Origin: JAFGBM01 sp964564915
Lineage (GTDB): Bacteria > Actinomycetota > Actinomycetes > Actinomycetales > Demequinaceae
Direction of reading: 5' to 3'
NCBI GenBank assembly: GCA_964564915.1
Contig: CAZMCU010000050.1
Location: forward strand, 1-9,269
DNA length: 9,269 nt
Position 1 is the first letter of the stretch; each line of letters opens with the position of its first letter. Below are positions 1 through 4,711 of the stretch, in pieces. Both the position numbers and the translations under genes were made by a program. The notes beneath the pieces were generated by a model. The model searched no databases. It was not told the DNA's origin and worked only from the letters and a program-made list of their open reading frames with translations.

Positions 1-30
1 GCGCGGTGGGATCGTGCGCGGTGGGATCGT
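1..30. repeat. Two perfect tandem copies of a 15-bp unit
   Basis: The unit GCGCGGTGGGATCGT occurs at 1-15 and again, identically, at 16-30, and is followed by a partial third start (GCG). The array touches the window edge, so more copies may lie upstream. It precedes the promoter of the lipoprotein gene and is not part of that gene if translation starts at 87. No function can be read from it. Confidence 0.8.
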
Positions 31-73
31 GCGTAGCGGGGTTCGCAAGCCGGACCGGGATACGGTCGCGCCG

Positions 74-79
74 TAGGCT
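74..79 (+). promoter_or_regulatory. -10 box TAGGCT of a leaderless lipoprotein gene
   Basis: TAGGCT fits the actinobacterial TANNNT -10 consensus and ends 7 nt before the GTG at 87. That is the distance expected when transcription begins at the start codon itself, giving a leaderless mRNA. No Shine-Dalgarno sequence precedes the GTG, which agrees with this. No convincing -35 box is visible 16-19 bp upstream. The same hexamer occurs in front of two other genes here (8665-8670 plus, 8561-8566 minus). Confidence 0.45.
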
Positions 80-86
80 GAGAAGC

Positions 87-830
87 GTGAACCTCAAACC
101 CACCACGCGGGCGGGCGCGCTGGTCCTCGCCGCCCTCTCGCTCGCAGCGTGCGGAAGCACCCCCATCCCACCGATGGGCTCACCGACCGACGTCGTCGCC
201 ACACCCACCTCCACCCCCACGCAAGAAGCGACACCGGCGCCGCAGACCTTCTCCTCGGCCGCCGTCAACTACTTCGTCGAGATCGCCTTTGGGTCGGAGT
301 ACGGAGACAACTCGAGCGTGATCCACAAATGGACTTCCGACGTGAGGATCGCCGTCCATGGCAACCCCAACGCCGACGACCTGGCCGCTCTCGGTGACGT
401 CATCTGGGACCTCAACGAGCTCATCGACACCATCGACATTTCGGTTGTCACGTCGGGCCAGAACGTCGACCTGTACTTCGCGCCCGAAACGGAGTTTTCC
501 GGCATCGAGTCGGGTTACGTCCCGGTCAACATGGGATTCTTCAACACGTGGTGGGACGCTTCCCAGGCCTACACGGAGGCACACATCCTCATCTCGACCA
601 CGGGGGTGACCCAGCCGGAGCGCGACCACCTGATCCGCGAGGAACTCACCCAGTCGCTCGGCCTCATGCGGGACTCCTACGCCTACGAGGACAGCATGTT
701 CTACCAGGGCTGGACCGAAACCCCCGCCTACTCCGACCTCGACGAGCAACTCATCGAGATGCTCTACCTCCCGACGATCCAGCCGGGCATGACCGTCGAC
801 GAAGCCCTCGCGGTCATCCCGCGCGGCTGA
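87..830 (+). CDS. Secreted lipoprotein with DUF2927-like domain
   Basis: Encodes about 247 residues from a GTG start at 87. Residues 1-22 form a lipoprotein signal: Arg/Lys-bearing n-region, hydrophobic ALVLAALSLAAC, and a lipobox LAAC with the lipidated cysteine at 22. A Pro/Thr-rich linker (about 24-55) follows, then a globular domain. Its segments NYFVEIAFGSEYG, HILIST, HLIREELTQSLGL and a C-terminal DLDEQLIEMLY...GMTVDEA match what I recall of the DUF2927 family, whose biochemical function is unknown. The protein is expected to be anchored on the outer face of the cytoplasmic membrane. The reading frame is open back to 6, but that extension only translates the 15-bp repeat and would bury the signal peptide. 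The start at 87 is also favoured by TAGGCT 7 nt upstream. The last 91 bp of the gene region are duplicated at 1307-1397. Confidence 0.8.
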   Translation: MNLKPTTRAGALVLAALSLAACGSTPIPPMGSPTDVVATPTSTPTQEATPAPQTFSSAAVNYFVEIAFGSEYGDNSSVIHKWTSDVRIAVHGNPNADDLAALGDVIWDLNELIDTIDISVVTSGQNVDLYFAPETEFSGIESGYVPVNMGFFNTWWDASQAYTEAHILISTTGVTQPERDHLIREELTQSLGLMRDSYAYEDSMFYQGWTETPAYSDLDEQLIEMLYLPTIQPGMTVDEALAVIPRG

Positions 831-832
831 GC
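742..832 (+). repeat. 91-bp direct repeat, original copy (3' end of lipoprotein gene)
   Basis: This segment covers the final ~29 codons and stop of the lipoprotein gene plus two bases. It is identical, base for base, to 1307-1397 (offset 565). Identity breaks exactly at both ends: 741 G against 1306 A, and 833 G against 1398 C. As part of an intact gene this is the likely source copy. Confidence 0.97.
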
Positions 833-862
833 GGCGTCGAGTCCAATCTCCCCTCCCGCTCC

Positions 863-1297
863 CTACTTCCCCCGAATCAGCGCCCGGACCTGTTCGGTGC
901 TTAGGTCGCGGATTCGGGGATGGACGAGCCATTTCGGACGGCCCGTCCGGGACAGCCACAGCATCATCGGCAAGAGGACAAGTGCGGCGAACACAAGAGC
1001 AATGATGTCCACCTGATTGCCAGCGAGACTCGCCGATGGACTCATATTCCCCACCACTTGGATCACACCGTCGCTCGCTGCCGCGAGCCCAAAGAGCCCC
1101 AGAATCAAGCAGCCAAATCCTGAGGTGCGGAGCACGAACACGCCAGACAACCCTTCACGGTTAAGTGAGCGAGCCATCGCCACGAAATTGTCGAAGTAAC
1201 CTCGCCCCGTGATCACCCAGCGGGCAAGGACGAACATTCCCGCCGCCCAAGCCAGACCCCCCACGATGGTCCACGCGCCACTCGACACGCTCTCCAC
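863..1297 (-). CDS. Small hypothetical membrane protein between the direct repeats
   Basis: I do not recognise a family. The product is about 144 residues with three predicted transmembrane segments (roughly 8-28, 52-73 and 95-115) and a basic, probably cytoplasmic C-terminal tail (about 117-144) rich in Arg/Lys with a short amphipathic stretch DLSTEQVRALIR. The first GTG is at 1297. A second in-frame GTG at 1288 (protein 3 residues shorter) lies 7 nt after TACGGT (1301 to 1296), so the transcript may be leaderless and start there. The gene fills the 474-bp interval between two copies of a 91-bp repeat, so it seems to have arrived with, or been bracketed by, that duplication. A hand count over 901-1260 gives 217 G+C of 360 (60%), lower than two 60-bp samples of the hdr genes (67-68%). 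Its coding status rests on the clean membrane-protein profile and the full-length open frame. Confidence 0.6.
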   Translation of the reverse strand: MESVSSGAWTIVGGLAWAAGMFVLARWVITGRGYFDNFVAMARSLNREGLSGVFVLRTSGFGCLILGLFGLAAASDGVIQVVGNMSPSASLAGNQVDIIALVFAALVLLPMMLWLSRTGRPKWLVHPRIRDLSTEQVRALIRGK

Positions 1298-1301
1298 CGT
1301 A
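1296..1301 (-). promoter_or_regulatory. Possible -10 box TACGGT for the small membrane protein
   Basis: On the minus strand TACGGT (TANNNT) is followed by GGAGAGC and then GTG at 1288. This repeats the 7-nt spacing and nearly the same context seen before the lipoprotein gene (GAGAAGC then GTG). It lies just inside the inserted segment, outside the 91-bp repeat. The motif is short and could occur by chance; no -35 box is evident. Confidence 0.3.
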
Positions 1302-1306
1302 GCGGA

Positions 1307-1397
1307 ACGAGCAACTCATCGAGATGCTCTACCTCCCGACGATCCAGCCGGGCATGACCGTCGACGAAGCCCTCGCGGTCATCCCGCGCGGCTGAGC
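1307..1397 (+). pseudogene. Duplicated 3' fragment of the lipoprotein gene (second copy of 91-bp repeat)
   Basis: Perfect copy of 742-832, encoding only the tail of the lipoprotein (from EQLIEMLYLPT to the stop at 1393-1395). The frame is closed by TAG at 1300-1302, so the fragment has no upstream coding sequence, signal peptide or start of its own and is not a gene. It ends 13 bp before the stop codon of the convergent hdrB-like gene. Before the duplication the lipoprotein gene probably abutted hdrB directly. Zero divergence implies a recent event, or an assembly artefact. Confidence 0.9.
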
Positions 1398-1410
1398 CGG
1401 ATCGGCCTGG

Positions 1411-2409
1411 CTACGTCGCCATCTGCGCGACGGTAGCGTCGGCAGTCTCGGACGCGAAGGCCCGCGTGAGGAACGTCGAGATGTCCTCCATCGGAAGCGT
1501 CCCGTCCGCGGCCTTCGACAGCGACGCGAGGCACATGGGACACATCGTGGTGGCCTGCGTCCCGCCGGTTCCCCGGAGTTGCCCTACCCGCTCAAGGGCG
1601 ATGTCGTGGGACTTCTTGGGGAAGAGCGCCTCAATCGGGCCACCGCAGCAATACGTCAGGACCCTGCTTTCCCGCGGTTCCTTGAGGGTGTACCCGGCGC
1701 GCTCGAGCAGTTGTCGCGGCTCTTCGATCACTCCTTCGGAGCGGGCGTACAGGCACGAGTCGTGGATGACGACGTCCTCGCCGATGCGCCGCAGGGGCTC
1801 GGAGCCGGCCTCCGCCAGGACCTCAAGGTAACTCTTCACCTCGATGTCGAAGCCGTCGATCATGGTCGGGTACACGCTGCGGAACATGTTGGTGGTGTGA
1901 GGGTCGAGCGTGATGACCTTTTTGACCCCGCGCTCCCGCAACATCGCCGTGACCCGTTCGGCGTGGGTACGGAGGCTGCCATCGACCCCCATGTCGTGGG
2001 CGAGGGCACCCGCGTACATGTCGTCCTCGTACAGGTAGCCGAACTCCACGTCGGCTTGCTGAAGCAATTGGGCGACGTTGCGGAGGATCTGGTTGTATCG
2101 CTTGACCTCGGCCTTCTTGGGTCGTGCGGCGATCGCGGAAAGGTTGACGAACTTGTTGGCGAACCTTCCGAGGAAAACGAACCTTGCCAGAAAGGTGTTC
2201 TCGACGCGCGCCAGTAGCCCCACCATCGCGACGATGTACGGAAGCAACTGATACATGGCGCCGGTATAGATCACCGTCTCGCCCCCGCGCGGAATGTCGA
2301 GCCCTTCCGTCCACCGGTTGGCCTTCTTGGCGGACAGGGGGAACACCGAGCCGCGCTTGTCGAGGTTGTCGACCATCAGGCCGACGATGTCACGCGTGGG
2401 AAGCGGCAT
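1411..2409 (-). CDS. HdrB-like CCG-domain iron-sulfur protein with one intact CCG motif
   Basis: 332 residues, belonging to the CCG-domain (cysteine-rich) family that includes HdrB, HdrD and GlpC. In HdrB such domains hold the noncubane [4Fe-4S] clusters that cleave heterodisulfides. The C-terminal half has a complete set: Cys219, Cys254-Cys255-Gly256, Cys290 and Cys293 (spacing C-x34-CCG-x33-CxxC). The N-terminal half keeps the fold-like pattern but has no cysteine before residue 219. At 48-54 it reads YTGAMYQ, where related proteins as I recall them have YTGCMYQ. The protein should therefore carry one noncubane cluster, not two. The start ATG at 2409 lies inside the end of hdrC (20-bp overlap) and is preceded by a perfect AAGGAGG (2416-2422, minus) 6 nt upstream. 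It is the last gene of the operon and is likely cytoplasmic, acting as catalytic disulfide/persulfide subunit with HdrC. The substrate is unknown. Confidence 0.85.
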   Translation of the reverse strand: MPLPTRDIVGLMVDNLDKRGSVFPLSAKKANRWTEGLDIPRGGETVIYTGAMYQLLPYIVAMVGLLARVENTFLARFVFLGRFANKFVNLSAIAARPKKAEVKRYNQILRNVAQLLQQADVEFGYLYEDDMYAGALAHDMGVDGSLRTHAERVTAMLRERGVKKVITLDPHTTNMFRSVYPTMIDGFDIEVKSYLEVLAEAGSEPLRRIGEDVVIHDSCLYARSEGVIEEPRQLLERAGYTLKEPRESRVLTYCCGGPIEALFPKKSHDIALERVGQLRGTGGTQATTMCPMCLASLSKAADGTLPMEDISTFLTRAFASETADATVAQMAT

Positions 2410-2743
2410 GGCGCCCCTCCTTGCCTCGACCGGCGTCCAGCCCGAATTTCTCTTGATCGATGTAGCCGCGAAGGAATCGCATGTTCGCGGTGATGTGCAC
2501 GTTGGCCGTGCAGTTCTCTTCGCACAGCTTGCACAAAAGGCACTGGAAGATGGTGTCCTGCTCCGCGAGAACCTCGTCCTTGAGGCCCAGGACCGCGTAC
2601 CGGAACAGTTTGCGGGGCAGCAGGTCGATCCCGATCGGGCACACCGCGCTGCACACCCCGCAGTTCATGCACGCCCACGCGTCGAAGTCGTTGGACGACG
2701 CCACGGTTTCCGCGAATTCGAGGTCGACTGAGGATGGGGTCAC
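2390..2743 (-). CDS. HdrC-like ferredoxin subunit
   Basis: 117 residues from GTG 2743. It has two classical [4Fe-4S] motifs CxxCxxCxxxC: Cys25/28/31/35 (ACMNCGVCSAVCP) and Cys68/71/74/78 (CLLCKLCEENC). The size and arrangement are typical of HdrC, which wires electrons from HdrA to the HdrB active site. The frame is open further upstream to 2845, but that extension lies within the preceding gene. The GTG at 2743 overlaps that gene's stop as GTGA, with AAGGAG (2752-2757, minus) 8 nt upstream, so it is the likely start. The 3' end overlaps hdrB by 20 bp, pointing to translational coupling. Paralogues in GlpC and sHdr systems share this domain, so the HdrC name rests mainly on context. Confidence 0.88.
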   Translation of the reverse strand: MTPSSVDLEFAETVASSNDFDAWACMNCGVCSAVCPIGIDLLPRKLFRYAVLGLKDEVLAEQDTIFQCLLCKLCEENCTANVHITANMRFLRGYIDQEKFGLDAGRGKEGRHAASHA

Positions 2744-2982
2744 GTCTCCTGCTCCTTCGCGATCAGGGCGTACTGGAAGTAGTCGTCGTCCGTGGGTTTT
2801 CCGGTTTCCGTCAGGAGGCCGTATCGCCGGGCGGCCATCACCCAATACATGACCTCGGAGGTTGGGTATCCGATGGCTTCGGCGATCTCGGGAACGGTCT
2901 TGGGGCCGTCCTTGAGCGTGGCCAACAACCGACCGCGCACGGCCATCTCGTCCCGCATGATTTCGCGTGGTTCCCGCAGCAT
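2740..2982 (-). CDS. Small winged-helix (HTH) protein embedded in the hdr operon
   Basis: 80 residues from ATG 2982. Residues 14-66 look like a winged helix: a helix RGRLLATLKDG, a turn and HTH-like segment KTVPEIAEAIGYPTSEVMYW, a helix VMAARRYGLL, and a short wing LTETGKPTDDDYFQYAL. No cysteines are present, so it does not bind a cluster by itself. The ATG lies 1 bp after the stop of the second hdrA, and its own stop overlaps the hdrC GTG by 4 bp, so it is made together with the complex. No clear ribosome-binding site precedes it, consistent with coupling. It could be an autoregulator of the operon or a structural subunit that uses the wHTH fold for protein contacts; its place between hdrA and hdrC favours the second, as inference only. 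The frame is open to 3180, but that part is antisense-like and low in plausibility. Confidence 0.72.
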   Translation of the reverse strand: MLREPREIMRDEMAVRGRLLATLKDGPKTVPEIAEAIGYPTSEVMYWVMAARRYGLLTETGKPTDDDYFQYALIAKEQET

Positions 2983-2983
2983 C

Positions 2984-4711
2984 TCAGACAAGGGCGGCCC
3001 CCAATGCGTCGATCGTCGCCATGATCTGCTCGTCCGTGGAGCCCCGCAACTGGAGTGCCCCCGTGGGGCAGGACGGCAGGCAGGCCCCGCATCCCTTGCA
3101 GATGGTCTCGTTGACCGTCGCCACGTCCTTGCCGTCGACGCTGATCTTGTCGACCGCTCCGTACCAGCACGCCTCGACACACGCGTTGCACCAGACGCAC
3201 ACGTCGGGGTCGACGGTGGCGATCGACGGCTCCAGTTCGACGTACCCCTTCTTGAGGAGGGCCGCGCTCTTCGCCGTCGCCGCGAGCGCGGAGGCTACGC
3301 TCTCCGACGAGTTCCGGGGAGCCTGGGCGGTCCCGGCGATCATGACCCCACCGATGACCGTCTCGACCGGCCGGAGCTTGGGGTGGATCTCCAGGAAGAA
3401 TCCATCGAGGCCCACGGGAAGCTTGAGCAGATTGGTGAGTTCGCCATTCTCCCGCGGCTCCATGCCGGTGACCAACACCACCACGTCGGCCGTGAGCGCC
3501 AACTCCTTCCCGTCGGACAGCACGTCCTTGACCGTCACGTGGCAACCGTCGTCGCCGACCTCGACCTGCGGGGGTTCGGCGTCCTCGAACTTGATGAAGA
3601 CGGATCCCTGCTGGCGGGCCCGCGTGTAGAGGGTCTCGTACTTGCCGTACGTGCGGATGTCTCGATAGAGGTGGTACTGGTGCACGGTGGGCGACAACCC
3701 GTGGGCTTCGAGCGAGGCGTGCATGGTGGCGCTGCAGCAGTAGCGGGAGCAGTAGGTGTGGCCGCCGCTTCCCTCCTCGCAGCGGCTCCCCACACAGTAG
3801 ATGTAGGCGATGCTGCGTACGGGCTTCCCACCCACCTCCAACGGGCCCGTGGACTCGTCGAGGAGCTTTTTGAAGTCCAACAAGGTCAGCACACGATCGC
3901 TTCCGTAGCCGTACTCCCCCTCGGCGGGTTGGTAGGGGTGGAAGCCGGTAGCGACGATGATGGCGCCGACGCTTAAGGAGATCCGTTCCCCCGACGCGAC
4001 CACGGTGACGTCGAAGTCGCCGACGCTTCCGGACTTCTCGACGAGTTCGGCGTTGGTGAAGACGGTGACGTTCTCCCGGGCGTCGATCTCCCGGACCAGT
4101 TCGGCGATGAGGTCGCGCCCCACCCGATCGTGAGGGAACATCGGCCCGAAGGTTCCGATGCGTCCCCCGACCTTGTCGTCCTTCTCGAGGACGAACGCGG
4201 AGATACCGAGGTCGGATAGCGCGATCGCCGCCCGCAGCCCGGTGATTCCCGCGCCGATGACGAGGGCCCTGGGGACCGTGTCGATCTTGGTCTTCTCGAG
4301 CGGTTCGGTGTAGCGGGCCTTGGCGATGCCCGCACGGACCAGCGAAACCGCCTTCTCCGTCGCGAGGTCGGGCACGTCGGTGTGGGCCCACGAACACTGC
4401 TCGCGAAGGTTCACTTGCACGTACTGGTACGGGTTGAGCCCCGCGCGTTCCGCGACGCCGCGGAACGTGAGGAGGTGGAGGGTCGGGGAGCAGGAGGCGA
4501 CCACGATGCCGTCGAGCGGGTTGTTCTGGATGTCGTCGATGATTTCCTGCTGGACCGCGTCCGAGCACGTGAACATCGTCGTCTTGGCAACGACGACGTC
4601 GTCCTCATCCGCGATGGCATCCCTCACCTTCGCGCAGTTGACATAGTCGGAGATGTTGCCCCCGCACTGGCAGATGTAGACGCCGATCCGACGCTTCTGA
4701 TCCTTCGTCAT
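2984..4711 (-). CDS. HdrA-like flavoprotein with N-terminal HdrA domain and C-terminal 2x[4Fe-4S] ferredoxin
   Basis: 575 residues from ATG 4711. Domain order: N-terminal HdrA domain (about 8-135) with CQCGGN at 14-19 and further cysteines at 49, 74 (ASCSPTLH) and 106; FAD/thioredoxin-reductase-like domain starting with GAGITGL at 153-159; the HdrA cluster motif CVGSRC...YCSRYCC (Cys306, 311, 321, 325, 326); and a C-terminal dicluster ferredoxin with Cys505/508/511/515 and Cys538/541/544/548. In HdrABC-type enzymes HdrA carries the FAD where electrons are split or merged. Where the other HdrA here has DCSSCI, this one has FGPMFPHDRV without cysteines and no ferredoxin insert, so the two paralogues are complementary. 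The start overlaps the preceding hdrA stop as ATGA, with AAAGG about 9 nt upstream. The open frame continues to 5554, but that part is out-of-frame reading of the upstream hdrA. Confidence 0.9.
   Translation of the reverse strand: MTKDQKRRIGVYICQCGGNISDYVNCAKVRDAIADEDDVVVAKTTMFTCSDAVQQEIIDDIQNNPLDGIVVASCSPTLHLLTFRGVAERAGLNPYQYVQVNLREQCSWAHTDVPDLATEKAVSLVRAGIAKARYTEPLEKTKIDTVPRALVIGAGITGLRAAIALSDLGISAFVLEKDDKVGGRIGTFGPMFPHDRVGRDLIAELVREIDARENVTVFTNAELVEKSGSVGDFDVTVVASGERISLSVGAIIVATGFHPYQPAEGEYGYGSDRVLTLLDFKKLLDESTGPLEVGGKPVRSIAYIYCVGSRCEEGSGGHTYCSRYCCSATMHASLEAHGLSPTVHQYHLYRDIRTYGKYETLYTRARQQGSVFIKFEDAEPPQVEVGDDGCHVTVKDVLSDGKELALTADVVVLVTGMEPRENGELTNLLKLPVGLDGFFLEIHPKLRPVETVIGGVMIAGTAQAPRNSSESVASALAATAKSAALLKKGYVELEPSIATVDPDVCVWCNACVEACWYGAVDKISVDGKDVATVNETICKGCGACLPSCPTGALQLRGSTDEQIMATIDALGAALV

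Noticed and set aside
6..86. Lipoprotein start at 6
   Set aside because: This extension translates the 15-bp repeat and places 27 residues in front of a normal lipoprotein signal. GTG at 87 with TAGGCT 7 nt upstream fits better.
833..1306. Insertion sequence between the 91-bp repeats
   Set aside because: No transposase, no terminal inverted repeats, and the flanking duplication of 91 bp is far longer than a usual target-site duplication.
1389..1399. Palindrome CGGCTGAGCCG as a terminator for the hdr operon
   Set aside because: The arms leave at most a very tight loop, the stem is short, and there is no T-run on either strand. It arises only from the junction of the duplicated fragment with flanking DNA.
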